Of a stretch of DNA of 64,000 nt, positions 24,768 through 35,242 are shown one piece after another. The notes under the pieces are model-generated. The model was not told the DNA's origin, made no database searches, and worked only from the letters and a program-made list of their open reading frames with translations. The DNA is from Flavobacteriaceae bacterium UBA5534 (GTDB taxonomy: Bacteria > Bacteroidota > Bacteroidia > Flavobacteriales > Flavobacteriaceae). Positions within the stretch are counted from its first letter, which is position 1; every line of letters starts with the position of its first letter. The stretch lies in NCBI GenBank assembly GCA_002426015.1, contig DINS01000021.1, forward strand, positions 1 through 64,000. Direction: 5' to 3'. The position numbers were made by a program, and so were the translations under genes.

Positions 24768-27700
24768 TTAATTTCCAAAATTATATCTCAAGGTTAATCC
24801 CGATCTGATGGTCGTTTGTGGAAATGAGGTCGAAATAGCATATTCGGAGAACGTATAGTCAAAATAGAAAATTCCTGTTAGGTTCTTACTAAAGGCATAA
24901 TCGGCTGTATATTTAATGCCCCAAATGGTTTGACCAGAGGTAATTTGATTGTTGTCTAAATCGAGATATCTTATGATAGTTTTATTGTTTCTCAACGAAA
25001 TATCTGCTTTCATATTCAAATCGGCTTTGATAATTTGTCCTGGCCCTGCCATTTTAGATCTAATTCGTACATCCTTTATGCGATAGCCAAGACCAATTAT
25101 ATATTCCTTACCTTGAATTTCAGTAAGCAAATTGTTATCAAAACTCAACGATAAGACTCTGTCTTTTTTCATTTCAGCCAAAATCTTAACCGAGTTTTTC
25201 ATTTCAAAATCTATTCTAAACAATGGACTAAATTGCTCCTCTAAATTGATGTTGCTGAACAAAGTCTCGTTTTTAAAGTTACCTGCTTGGTTCAAAGCGG
25301 CTGCATTTTGTGGTGCATCATAAGGTAAAGTTGGGTCTGCGGCAACGTAATCTAAATTGGTTCGGAATTGGTTAATGGTATAACCAGCTCTGTAGCCATG
25401 GGTCAATGAAAAACGTTTGAAATTCTTTTTGAACCATGCCAATCTCATAAAACCTGTATATTTTAAAGTCCAGTTAGGAATAGGAATATCTCTAAATGCG
25501 CCTAATTTTTCCTTATCTGGATTACTGCCTTTGTATGCTGACAAAAATGCTGGCAATAAAACGGCTTGACTGGTTTTGCCAAATCCTAAAGGATAGCCTT
25601 CGGCATCTGTAGCATAGTTACTATTTCCATAAAACTCACGTGCTAATCTGTTAGCTATCACTAAACGGTTGGCTCTTAAATCTTCAAAGGCAGCTGATTG
25701 AGTTTCATCACTTTTACTGAATGCAGTTTTTATAAGTGCTGTTGAAATATTAAAGTTTCCGAAGGTGTTAGGAGTCAAATGGTTGTAATCGTTAAGACCA
25801 TCTCCATCTAAATCTTCAACCCTAAAGTTCTCTGCAAAATTGGTTGAATACGTTCTACTACCAATTAAATCTATTTTTAAATCCTTGATCAATTCTATGT
25901 TTGCTGAAACATCGAGTATTTTGGTAGTGGTCTCCGTATATTGCTCGTTAAAATCTGGATAAACAGTGAGCCAGCCATTGCGAGCGACCAAATCTCTAAT
26001 ATCTCGTTGGCTACCAAATGTATAACCCAAAGTTGGTTTTAAAGTTCCTATAAAACCTGGTGTTCTTAAATAACCTGGCAAATAACTTCCGTTGTTTTCT
26101 GAATAGTTAATTTGTAAACGTTTGACCATTGTTAGAATATCAATCGCAGTATTGTAAACTTTGGTTCCTGCACTTTTTGAAGATGCATTGGTCACTGGTT
26201 TTCCACTTGCTGAAGCATCTAGTCCACTGTCGGTTTTGTCTTTGTTCCCTTTCTCATTTTCTCTGACTTCTTTAGCAGACAATGCTTTAGGAACAGCACT
26301 TCTAGTTTTACCAGTCGTTTTCGGGACTTTTCTTGTCAAACCAACATATTTATAAAGGGTTTCCATATTAAGACTCGAATTGATATTGTGGGTATTCGCG
26401 TTTTGAATGGAGTTGCCTAAGTTATAAAACTCTGTTTGATTGGTATCTGGGTCTGTGATGCCTAAATTGTTATTTAAATCAGAACCTTTTTGCCATCTAA
26501 AATCTCCTGTATATGAATAGGTTGCTCTTATAAAATTGAATGTTGGTATTTTATAAAGTGGGATTTCGTAGTTAAGCTGTAATTGCTGACTTTGGATGTT
26601 TGGGTCTCCAAAATCGAAAAAGCCATCCCAAACATCTAATGTAGGGTCTTGTCGTCCAGTGATATCGTTATCTATAAAATAGTTTCTGACGATATTGCTG
26701 TTAGATGCTGTAAAATTAAGGCTTAAAGCATTGGTTAGATTGTAATTGACCGCATATTGAAAATCAAATCTATAATTTCTTCTGAACAGCTCTTCTAAAC
26801 CAATATTGTCTCCAGTAAGATCGACCTCTCTAAACTTTTGTTTGTTGAATTGTCTCAAAATATCTGTATTGACCGAAAAACTGGTAGGTATTGGGTTGAA
26901 ATTAAAATCTTTAAGTATTTTCCAATAACGATTCCTAAAAATAGAATCATTCTTTTTGAATGGCTCTATAACCATTGGATTAAAACTGTAATTATAATTG
27001 ACTCCTGTTCTTATTTTTTGATCTAAAGCGTTTTCTATTTCAAAATCGCGATGCTCTACTTTATTGTAAGAATAGTTAAAGGTTAAATTCTCTACGTCAT
27101 AAAAACGAGGTTTGGCTTCACCTGTACGCTGTTTTTTGACACCAATAAAGTTGATGCTTTGACGTTTGGTATAATCTTCCGATTGTGTACGGATGGTTTC
27201 GCGCTCTTCATCAGTGGCAGCTGCATCCAATCGTGTCTCCAACTTTATATCTCTGTAAAACTGGTCGTATTCTGGCGTGATAATTTCTTCACTTTGCCCA
27301 TAGTTAAATGGGATCTGTATTCCCCATTTTTTTGGTAATAATTGACCAAGATTTACATTGGTAACGACATCGTATTGCTTAATGTCTTCACGACTACGCT
27401 CGTTTGGTCGTTGCTCGATGGTACCAAAACCTATAGTGCTTCTTCTTCCTGTGGCGCTTATGTTTGCAAAATCGGCAATATTGGTATCCAAACTTAAAAT
27501 AGCAGCCCAACCACCTTCGTTGTCGAGGTCAGCCAAACGAAGCTCATTGAACCAAACTTTTCCACAGACATCATTTCCACCCATATTGTTGTTATTGGCC
27601 GAGTTGTTTTTTACACCAACCATTAACACTCTAATATCACCAAAATTTGGGTTTCCTTTAATGGCAATTCTTGTTTCACCTACCACAAAATTGTCTCCAG

Positions 27701-30700
27701 CAGTTACCTCTACAGGACCTCCAGATGTAACTTGGTAAGTTTTTAAATCTGACAGCGACCCACTGTTAATACCTATCGATTTTATCTGTTGTAAATATTC
27801 AAGTTCTATGTCGATTTCATTTTCACTTGGCCAAAGTTCCTCTCTAGTTCTTGCATTTTCAATTACATTCAATGGTACTTGTATTTCGTAAAAATTTTGG
27901 GTAAAGTCATTCCCCATTCTTATAAATCCAACAAGATCACCAGAGGTTAATATTTGATTTTCAAAAGCTTCAGCATGCATAAACATTTTCAGTTTTTTAT
28001 ACTGACGCATATCTACATTAATATTTTTATAGACACCTTTAGAGTCATCTGGAACTAAATCACAAACCTCAACAACCAATGATTGCTCATTTTGTCTAAT
28101 AATGTTATTATTGTTATTGAGTTCTTCCAATTCTACCCCTGGAGGCAAATCGTAGTAACCATCATTTTCCTGTAGCCCAATAACACCAACATTAAATGTT
28201 GGGTCTGGACTATTATTTATGGTACTGTCATCCAAATCTAGAGTGTAGCGTCTCCAATCACTTCTTACCAAATCAAAAGTTGCAAAACGCAATACTGTCG
28301 ATTTAGAAAATTCATTAAGAAACAATCTTGCAAAACGAATAGAACGAATATCTGTAATACCTCCTATAGCCTCTCGAACATCAGATTCTCCAATTGGAAT
28401 TCTAAATTGATACCATTTGGTGTCTACTGATTGTCCGTTAGGAAGTGGTATATCGGAAATTTCTTTGATATCATTAATTAAAGGATTGCTTATGTTCAAT
28501 GAACTAGGAGTGATTTCAACCTCATACTCATAATAACTATCAATAGTATTCATAGTGTTGTCTCTATTGATATCTTCTACGTCTGGCTGTGTAGTTGACC
28601 CTCTATCTGTATCGCTTAAGGTGTCTGGTGAATTTCCTTGCAGCCCATTGTATTTTTTATAACGCTGAAAAATATTTCCATCAGCTTGAAGAAAATATTG
28701 ATAATTATCATTAGCTGGGTCTGGCCCAAAAGCGGCTCCATTTGGTATTCTCGCAGCCTCTTCAGCGTCATCATACCCATCATATCCAACATCTTGGTTG
28801 ATTCGTTCTTGGCCTCCTGTAGAAAACGCATACACCAATGACTGATTTTGCGGTACAACAGTACTATAAGCAGAAGATATAAGATTACTTACATCGCCAT
28901 TATCTGGCAACCCGTTTTCATATTGCTTTTTACCATCCTTTAAAATATCTTCCGAAATGTTACCTAAATTGATAAATAATTTCCCTCCAGTATTTGTAGG
29001 ATCATCCAAAAATGGATCTTGCACCCAAAACTCAATATATTCTACATTTGCTTGCTCAAAATCGGTCGATGTAATTTGTCTTGTTATACCAGCCCAACTT
29101 TGACTTGGGTTTGTCAATGTGCCACTTGTTGCATTAGGATCAAAATTATAAGGACCTCGTTCTTCTGGATAATAGGCTAAATCTAATGTGTTGATTACTA
29201 AACTTTGACCTTGAGGCACATCTTGGTTTGGAAAGATTTCATCCCGAAATACTCGTCTTGTATTTAAACCTGACACATCATCGTCACTGATGCCGCCTGG
29301 TCGTTGGTTGCTATAAAAAATAGGGTCAATGGTGTACCAATTTAAAAATGCCCTTCCATAGCCATTTTGTATGCCAGGATTATTGATGGGGTCATCATAA
29401 GGAACATTATTAACAGTTCTTGGTCTGCTTGACAAAAACCATGTCTGTGGAGACAATAAATCGATGGTACCTTGATTGCCTTCAAAATCATCAACATAGG
29501 TTGTGGCTTCTCCATCAAAATCGGTGCCTTTTGGAGCTCCTGGAGCTAAATAAGCAAATTCGCCTCTCACCGAAAGATTGGAAGCAACATCAGTGTCAAT
29601 ATTAGGAAGTTTGTTAACCAAGCGTGTTAAAAACGGCACTTCGGTTGAATAGTTTCCATTGATGCCAAAAATTGTATTATTGATAGACTCTGTATTGTAA
29701 TTAGCCTTTTGAGTGATTGGACGTTCGTTAAGATTTAAAAGTGTTCCGCCCAAAACAAAGTTTTCATTAAATTGATGCTCTATATTAATCCCTGTAAAAC
29801 GTCGTGTTTGCTGACCAAACACCGAATTGTTTTCGACAGACACATTAATTGGTGTATTGGATGCCTTTAGTGCCTCGTCCAATATTTGTACGCGGCCTAA
29901 TTGATAATTTACTGTATAATCAATCCCTTCGACCAAAACTCGTCCTCCCGCAGTCACTTTGACCGACCCTCTCGGCACATTAAATGCGCCAATGGCAATA
30001 CCATCGCCACCCGAAGATTTGTAACGCCCTTTTATTTGGAATTTGTTTTTTTCGATCTCATTAAGTGCTTCTGTTTTAGTAGCCTTGTAGAGCAAGTCAT
30101 ATACGTACTTTTCTTGATTTAAATTGGCATAGGTGGCGTCGTCATAATCGGTTGGTATCGCTGGATCTGCCAAGACATCAAATAGATATTTACCAAAAGG
30201 TTCTACTTTAGTAAAAATGATTTTTCCGTTTTGAGTCAACACCGTTAATCCTGGAACAAAATCAAAAAACCCATCACCTCCCGATTGTGGATCATTGTTA
30301 AAGTTTAAACGGTCTAAATGAAAAAGTCTAATCAATGGTGTTTCTGTGATTTCGGAATCATCATTGGCGTTTGGAGTATTATTATCAAACAAAGGGAAGG
30401 TTGTTCCATCTACTGGTTTGATATAATTTAAAGGAGATGCTTCTGTATAAAAAATATTGAGCTTAAAATCTTCTTCACTTAACTGAAATGCTCCAGTGTC
30501 GTAAATGTTTTTCATCATTAAATCCCAAATAGGCTCTTTAACATTGGTGATTGGACTTTTCAGCATCTTAACAATCAAACTTTGGGTAGAGCCTTCTGCA
30601 TTAACAAAGGCATCATCGATACCATCAGCATTAGCATCGGTACCTCCCGTTTGGTCAACGTCAGTTGCATCATTAATTCCGTCATTATCTGTATCTGTAC

Positions 30701-32228
30701 CATTATCAGGAGTACCATCACCATCAATATCGACATCGGCAATGTTTGGAATACCATCACCATCAGTATCTGGATTATTGGCCGTTGAATTGACACCATC
30801 ATTGGCAAACTCTCCGACCTGATAGACGACACCTCCAACGGTATATTGAAAAGCAACTGCTAAAATTTCGTCATTGAGCAATCGTTGGTTTAATGAAATA
30901 TATCCTAATTGTGAATGTAGTTGATAGTCTGTTCCTTGGTTTAGTTTTCTGGCATTTTCCAATTTACCAAAATCGAATCCTTCGTTAGCTGGCACCAAAA
31001 TACCTTGCTCAACGGTTGTAATGTCTCTAACAGCTTGCGACAATTTTGAGTCTCCAACACCTATATTGGTTGGGTCAAAATCATTATTGCCATTATCAGG
31101 ATATGCATTTGGTCCAACATTGACAAAACCAACTGGCGGATTGTCTAAACCTATAATTCCAGATTCGCCCAAATCTTGAAACGCAGCAATGTTTCTTACA
31201 TTGTTGGTTTGATTGGTTCGGTTAGTCACCCAAACCTCCAAACGTGTAATTTGAACATTTGTTTCTAAAAACGGATAACGGTTCATAACGTCATCGTACT
31301 TACTCCTAAAATATTGAGCCAAGAAAAAGTGTCTGTTCTCATCATAATCCCTTGCGTAAAACTCAAAATCTTCGAGCGTGCCTCCTCCTTGAGCAACTAC
31401 TGAACGCGATTGCGATTTTTGCTCTGAGAAGACCGCAGTTACCCTTGTTTTACCAAATTGTAACTCTGTCTTTACACCAAATAGGCTTTGGGCTCCAGTA
31501 ATCAACGAGCTGTTAAGTGGCATACTGACATTACCAACTTCAATCTTACGAACAATATCATCTTCAGTTGGTGTGTATTCTAATTTGATTAAATTCTGGA
31601 AATCGAAAGTTGATTCGGTGTCGTAATTAGCAGTCACTTGTAATCTTGTCCCTACTTTACCAAGTAAGCTTAAACTGATACGTTGGTCAAAATCGAAGGT
31701 GAAATTGCTTCGGTTACGTGGTGAAAATGTTGGATTATCTTGTTTTGTAAACAGCACTCCTAAATCCATTTCAACCGAACCTTGTGGAATTACTTCAATG
31801 GTATTACCTCCAAATATGGATTCAAAAAATCCAGAATTGACATAAAATTCTGGCAATAAGTTTTTTTGTTCATCTTCAGTGCCATCTTTTTTACCTTCAG
31901 CAGCATCTACTTTTTGCTTGTAATAGTTACGTTGTTGCTCTAAAAGGACTAAACGTTGATATTCTGCAGGTGTTAAGATGATCGGATAATTGATATTGAA
32001 TTTTCCTACTGTTTCAGTATAAATATAGCGATCAGAAATTGGGTCGTATGTGTATTTTGAAACAATGCTATTTGGATTTGGCATATTAATCGTGCCAAGC
32101 GAATAACCGGTTTTTGTAGAATCTTGTGAAGTTGGGTCTTGTGAAAAAGCTAAACTGCTAAAAAGCACAAAGACCGATAGCAGCAAATAGTATATTGTTT
32201 TCGAAAAGGTATAGTTAGTTGTACTCAA
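24768..32228 (-). CDS. sprA: Type IX secretion / gliding motility outer-membrane translocon protein SprA
   Basis: 2486 residues, the size expected for SprA, the giant 36-strand outer-membrane pore of the type IX system. A signal peptide (about 1-29, ending SLAFSQ) is followed by segments typical of SprA: IEVIPQGSVEMDLGVLFTKQDNPTFSPRNRSNFTFDFDQ, WDLMMKNIYDTGAFQL, FEGNQGTIDLLSPQTWFLSSR and a C-terminal barrel ending in LTLRYNFGN. Around residues 485-545 lies a Ca-binding thrombospondin type 3-like stretch (DTDGDGIPN, DIDGDGTPDNG). Start is TTG (32226-32228), 4 nt after the ruvA stop; no ATG is nearby. Likely co-transcribed with maeB and ruvA. Confidence 0.95.
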   Translation of the reverse strand: MSTTNYTFSKTIYYLLLSVFVLFSSLAFSQDPTSQDSTKTGYSLGTINMPNPNSIVSKYTYDPISDRYIYTETVGKFNINYPIILTPAEYQRLVLLEQQRNYYKQKVDAAEGKKDGTEDEQKNLLPEFYVNSGFFESIFGGNTIEVIPQGSVEMDLGVLFTKQDNPTFSPRNRSNFTFDFDQRISLSLLGKVGTRLQVTANYDTESTFDFQNLIKLEYTPTEDDIVRKIEVGNVSMPLNSSLITGAQSLFGVKTELQFGKTRVTAVFSEQKSQSRSVVAQGGGTLEDFEFYARDYDENRHFFLAQYFRSKYDDVMNRYPFLETNVQITRLEVWVTNRTNQTNNVRNIAAFQDLGESGIIGLDNPPVGFVNVGPNAYPDNGNNDFDPTNIGVGDSKLSQAVRDITTVEQGILVPANEGFDFGKLENARKLNQGTDYQLHSQLGYISLNQRLLNDEILAVAFQYTVGGVVYQVGEFANDGVNSTANNPDTDGDGIPNIADVDIDGDGTPDNGTDTDNDGINDATDVDQTGGTDANADGIDDAFVNAEGSTQSLIVKMLKSPITNVKEPIWDLMMKNIYDTGAFQLSEEDFKLNIFYTEASPLNYIKPVDGTTFPLFDNNTPNANDDSEITETPLIRLFHLDRLNFNNDPQSGGDGFFDFVPGLTVLTQNGKIIFTKVEPFGKYLFDVLADPAIPTDYDDATYANLNQEKYVYDLLYKATKTEALNEIEKNKFQIKGRYKSSGGDGIAIGAFNVPRGSVKVTAGGRVLVEGIDYTVNYQLGRVQILDEALKASNTPINVSVENNSVFGQQTRRFTGINIEHQFNENFVLGGTLLNLNERPITQKANYNTESINNTIFGINGNYSTEVPFLTRLVNKLPNIDTDVASNLSVRGEFAYLAPGAPKGTDFDGEATTYVDDFEGNQGTIDLLSPQTWFLSSRPRTVNNVPYDDPINNPGIQNGYGRAFLNWYTIDPIFYSNQRPGGISDDDVSGLNTRRVFRDEIFPNQDVPQGQSLVINTLDLAYYPEERGPYNFDPNATSGTLTNPSQSWAGITRQITSTDFEQANVEYIEFWVQDPFLDDPTNTGGKLFINLGNISEDILKDGKKQYENGLPDNGDVSNLISSAYSTVVPQNQSLVYAFSTGGQERINQDVGYDGYDDAEEAARIPNGAAFGPDPANDNYQYFLQADGNIFQRYKKYNGLQGNSPDTLSDTDRGSTTQPDVEDINRDNTMNTIDSYYEYEVEITPSSLNISNPLINDIKEISDIPLPNGQSVDTKWYQFRIPIGESDVREAIGGITDIRSIRFARLFLNEFSKSTVLRFATFDLVRSDWRRYTLDLDDSTINNSPDPTFNVGVIGLQENDGYYDLPPGVELEELNNNNNIIRQNEQSLVVEVCDLVPDDSKGVYKNINVDMRQYKKLKMFMHAEAFENQILTSGDLVGFIRMGNDFTQNFYEIQVPLNVIENARTREELWPSENEIDIELEYLQQIKSIGINSGSLSDLKTYQVTSGGPVEVTAGDNFVVGETRIAIKGNPNFGDIRVLMVGVKNNSANNNNMGGNDVCGKVWFNELRLADLDNEGGWAAILSLDTNIADFANISATGRRSTIGFGTIEQRPNERSREDIKQYDVVTNVNLGQLLPKKWGIQIPFNYGQSEEIITPEYDQFYRDIKLETRLDAAATDEERETIRTQSEDYTKRQSINFIGVKKQRTGEAKPRFYDVENLTFNYSYNKVEHRDFEIENALDQKIRTGVNYNYSFNPMVIEPFKKNDSIFRNRYWKILKDFNFNPIPTSFSVNTDILRQFNKQKFREVDLTGDNIGLEELFRRNYRFDFQYAVNYNLTNALSLNFTASNSNIVRNYFIDNDITGRQDPTLDVWDGFFDFGDPNIQSQQLQLNYEIPLYKIPTFNFIRATYSYTGDFRWQKGSDLNNNLGITDPDTNQTEFYNLGNSIQNANTHNINSSLNMETLYKYVGLTRKVPKTTGKTRSAVPKALSAKEVRENEKGNKDKTDSGLDASASGKPVTNASSKSAGTKVYNTAIDILTMVKRLQINYSENNGSYLPGYLRTPGFIGTLKPTLGYTFGSQRDIRDLVARNGWLTVYPDFNEQYTETTTKILDVSANIELIKDLKIDLIGSRTYSTNFAENFRVEDLDGDGLNDYNHLTPNTFGNFNISTALIKTAFSKSDETQSAAFEDLRANRLVIANRLAREFYGNSNYATDAEGYPLGFGKTSQAVLLPAFLSAYKGSNPDKEKLGAFRDIPIPNWTLKYTGFMRLAWFKKNFKRFSLTHGYRAGYTINQFRTNLDYVAADPTLPYDAPQNAAALNQAGNFKNETLFSNINLEEQFSPLFRIDFEMKNSVKILAEMKKDRVLSLSFDNNLLTEIQGKEYIIGLGYRIKDVRIRSKMAGPGQIIKADLNMKADISLRNNKTIIRYLDLDNNQITSGQTIWGIKYTADYAFSKNLTGIFYFDYTFSEYAISTSFPQTTIRSGLTLRYNFGN

Positions 32229-32232
32229 ATCG

Positions 32233-32814
32233 TTATAAGTTTTTTAATGCTTCTTTAATAATGGTTTCCACATTGGCGTCTGGTTGATTAGACACAATTT
32301 TATCCACAACACGTTCAGCTTGTTTTCTAACAAACCCCAGAACTTCTAATGCAGATAACGCTTCATCTTTGCTTGTATTGTTTTTAACTGTTGAAAGTTC
32401 GTCAATATCATACACTTTTAAAACTTTATCCTTCAAATCTAAAATAACTCTTGCTGCTGTTTTTGCTCCAATACCCTTGATAGACTGAATTAATGCAATA
32501 TCCCCATGGGCTATTCCTTCTCGCACTTGTTTTGGTGTCAATGATGACAACATCGTACGAGCAGTGCTAGCTCCTACACCACTTACCGAAATCAATAATT
32601 TAAAAATTTCTCGTTCGGCAATTGACGAAAATCCATACAATGTATGTGAATCTTCTTTGACAAGCAAATATGAAAACAGCTTTAAATGTTCTTGATCAGG
32701 AATTTGAGAATAGGTATGTAATGAAATATTAAGCAAATAACCAACACCATTGCAATCAATAACAACATCTGTCGGATTTTTTTCAACAAGTTTCCCTTGA
32801 ATGTGTGTAATCAT
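32233..32814 (-). CDS. ruvA: Holliday junction branch migration protein RuvA
   Basis: 193 residues: OB-fold start MITHIQGKLVEKNPTDVVIDCNGVGYLL, two helix-hairpin-helix motifs (LISVSGVGASTARTML, IKGIGAKTAARVIL) and a C-terminal RuvB-binding domain (ALSALEVLGFVRKQAERVV). It recognises Holliday junctions and loads RuvB, whose gene is at 36166, separated by maeB and queG. It sits between maeB (45 nt) and sprA (4 nt). Confidence 0.96.
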   Translation of the reverse strand: MITHIQGKLVEKNPTDVVIDCNGVGYLLNISLHTYSQIPDQEHLKLFSYLLVKEDSHTLYGFSSIAEREIFKLLISVSGVGASTARTMLSSLTPKQVREGIAHGDIALIQSIKGIGAKTAARVILDLKDKVLKVYDIDELSTVKNNTSKDEALSALEVLGFVRKQAERVVDKIVSNQPDANVETIIKEALKNL

Positions 32815-32859
32815 GTATTGGCTTTAGTTAAAGTCTCAAATGTAATAAAATTATTTGCA

Positions 32860-35175
32860 TTACAAAGCCGATTCCTTCTCTAAAGACGCTTTGATTTCCA
32901 GTTCTTTTTTCTCTTTTTGTTGTGCGTCTATTACAGCAATAGCAGTCATGTTTACAATTTCATCGACACTAGCATCCAATTGAAGAATATGAACAGGTTT
33001 TCGCATTCCCATCATAATTGGTCCTATTGATTCTGACTTATTCAGCTCTTTAAGCAACTTATAAGTAATGTTGGCGGCATCCAAACTTGGAAAAATAAGT
33101 GTATTGACTTTCTTTCCGACCAATTTTGAAAAAGGAAACATATCTTTAAGCATCTCATCGTTCAGAGCAAAATCTGTTTGCAACTCACCATCAACCAACA
33201 ATTCTGGATTGGATTCGTGCAATAATTTGACTGCTTCTCTAACTTTAGAAGCTCTAGGGCTTGGAGATGAACCAAAGTTACTAAACGAAATCATTGCCAT
33301 GACTGGCTCCATACCAAACATTCGAACGGTTCGCGCTGTCATTTGGGCGATTTTTGCCAAATCTTCAGCTGTTGGATCTATATTAATTGAAGTGTCACTC
33401 AAAAACATGGGACCACGTTGCGTCATCATTAAATTTGTGGTCGCAGCTCTTGTAGCATTTTTTGCAAGACCTATCAACTCCAACATTGGTTTGACAACCG
33501 AAGGATAGCTTCTTGAAAACCCTGAAATCAATGCATCAGCATCACCTTCATTGACCATCATTGCCGCAAAATAATTGCGTTCGCGCATCAATTTTTGAGC
33601 CGAATATAAAGTGACCCCTTTTCGCTTACGATGTTCCCAATACACTTTGGCATATCGGTTTCTATTTTTTTCTTCATCATCCGATTTAGGGTCAATAATT
33701 GACACATTTGCATCAAATTCGATGTCTTCCATAAGTGATAGGATAGTCTCACGTCTTCCCAACAAAATAGGAATTGCAATACCTTCATCATACGCAATTT
33801 GAGCTGCCTTTAACACATCCAAATGGTCAGCTTCAGCATACACCACTCGCTTTGGATTCATTTTTGCTCTATTGGTCAACAATCTGACAATTTTATTATC
33901 AGAGCCTAAACGCTCCAATAGTGTCTCTCTGTATTTTTCCCAATCTTCAATCGGTTCTTTCGCCACACCACTTTCGATAGCTGCTTTGGCAACTGCTGGT
34001 GGCACTTCGGCAATTAAACGAGGGTCAAAAGGTTTTGGAATGATATAGTCTTTACCAAATGTTAAGCGCGTTTCGCCATAAGCTATATTAACCTGTTCTG
34101 GAACAGGCTCTTTTGCCAAATTGGCCAACGCCTTTACAGCAGCCATTTTCATGGCTTCATTTATTTTGGTCGCTCTTACATCTAAAGCACCTCTAAAAAT
34201 AAATGGGAATCCAAGTACATTGTTGACTTGGTTAGGATGATCGGACCGTCCAGTGGCCATAATGATGTCATCTCTAGTATCGATTGCTAACTGATATTCA
34301 ATTTCTGGGTCTGGATTGGCCATCGCAAAAACGATTGGATTTTTTGCCATCGATTTTAACATCGCTGGAGTCACAATGTTTGCAGTTGACAAGCCAATAA
34401 AGACATCGGCATTTTTCATGGCTTCATCTAGTGTATCAATCTTGCGATGTGTAGCAAACTCTGCCTTTTCTGTAGATAAATCATCCCTATCTTGTCTAAT
34501 AACACCTTTACTATCAGTCATGACTATGTTTTCGCGTTTAGCTCCAAATGCTTGATATAAACGCGTACATGAAATAGCTGCTGCTCCTGCACCACTGATG
34601 ACTATATTGACATCTTTAATTTTTTTATTTGTAAGCTCTAATGCATTCAACAAAGCTGCTGCAGAAATGATGGCTGTACCATGTTGATCGTCGTGCATTA
34701 CCGGAATATCCAATTCGGCTTTTAGGCGTTGTTCGATTTCAAAAGCTTCAGGCGCTTTGATGTCTTCAAGATTGATGCCTCCAAAAGTTGGTGAGATATT
34801 TTTGACTGTTTGGATAAACTCTTCAACATTCTCTGTATTGATTTCTATATCAAACACATCAATGTCAGCAAAAATCTTAAACAGCAAACCTTTTCCTTCC
34901 ATTACCGGTTTGGATGCTTCCGGTCCAATATTCCCTAATCCCAACACAGCTGTTCCGTTAGAAATGACTGCTACCAAATTTCCTTTGGCTGTATATTTAT
35001 AAACATTGTTGACGTCTTTTGCAATTTCCAAGCAAGGTTCAGCAACACCTGGTGAATAGGCCAATGACAAATCACGTTGTGTTGCGTATTTTTTGGTAGG
35101 AACTACCTGTATTTTTCCTGGAGTTGGTTTTGCATGATATACTAATGCCTCTCTACGTTTGCTCTGCTTGCTCAT
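32860..35175 (-). CDS. maeB: NADP-dependent malic enzyme (malic enzyme-phosphotransacetylase fusion)
   Basis: 771 residues. The malic enzyme part (about 1-430) has RDLSLAYSPGVAEPC, the NAD(P) site GLGNIGPEASKPVMEGK, the metal-binding DVFDIEINT and DDQHGTAII. The C-terminal part (about 440-771) is phosphotransacetylase-like (YAEADHLDVLKAAQIA, SGFSRSYPSVVKPML). It converts malate to pyruvate, CO2 and NADPH; the C-terminal domain is usually regulatory, not catalytic. A -7 box lies just upstream. Confidence 0.94.
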   Translation of the reverse strand: MSKQSKRREALVYHAKPTPGKIQVVPTKKYATQRDLSLAYSPGVAEPCLEIAKDVNNVYKYTAKGNLVAVISNGTAVLGLGNIGPEASKPVMEGKGLLFKIFADIDVFDIEINTENVEEFIQTVKNISPTFGGINLEDIKAPEAFEIEQRLKAELDIPVMHDDQHGTAIISAAALLNALELTNKKIKDVNIVISGAGAAAISCTRLYQAFGAKRENIVMTDSKGVIRQDRDDLSTEKAEFATHRKIDTLDEAMKNADVFIGLSTANIVTPAMLKSMAKNPIVFAMANPDPEIEYQLAIDTRDDIIMATGRSDHPNQVNNVLGFPFIFRGALDVRATKINEAMKMAAVKALANLAKEPVPEQVNIAYGETRLTFGKDYIIPKPFDPRLIAEVPPAVAKAAIESGVAKEPIEDWEKYRETLLERLGSDNKIVRLLTNRAKMNPKRVVYAEADHLDVLKAAQIAYDEGIAIPILLGRRETILSLMEDIEFDANVSIIDPKSDDEEKNRNRYAKVYWEHRKRKGVTLYSAQKLMRERNYFAAMMVNEGDADALISGFSRSYPSVVKPMLELIGLAKNATRAATTNLMMTQRGPMFLSDTSINIDPTAEDLAKIAQMTARTVRMFGMEPVMAMISFSNFGSSPSPRASKVREAVKLLHESNPELLVDGELQTDFALNDEMLKDMFPFSKLVGKKVNTLIFPSLDAANITYKLLKELNKSESIGPIMMGMRKPVHILQLDASVDEIVNMTAIAVIDAQQKEKKELEIKASLEKESAL

Positions 35176-35202
35176 ACTATTTTTTGATTACATACGAATT
35201 AA

Positions 35203-35210
35203 CAAAGTTA
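35203..35210 (-). promoter_or_regulatory. -7 box TAACTTTG upstream of maeB
   Basis: Exact TAnnTTTG on the minus strand, 27 nt before the maeB ATG. It likely drives maeB-ruvA-sprA. The -33 element is weak. Confidence 0.5.
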
Positions 35211-35242
35211 ATGGAAGTCGTGTAATACTAAAAACTAAAATG

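Noticed and set aside
30505..30856. Antisense ORFs opposite the Asp-rich part of sprA
   Set aside because: They are by-products of the GAT/GAC repeat codons; their low-complexity Ile/Ser products match nothing and sprA covers the same DNA.
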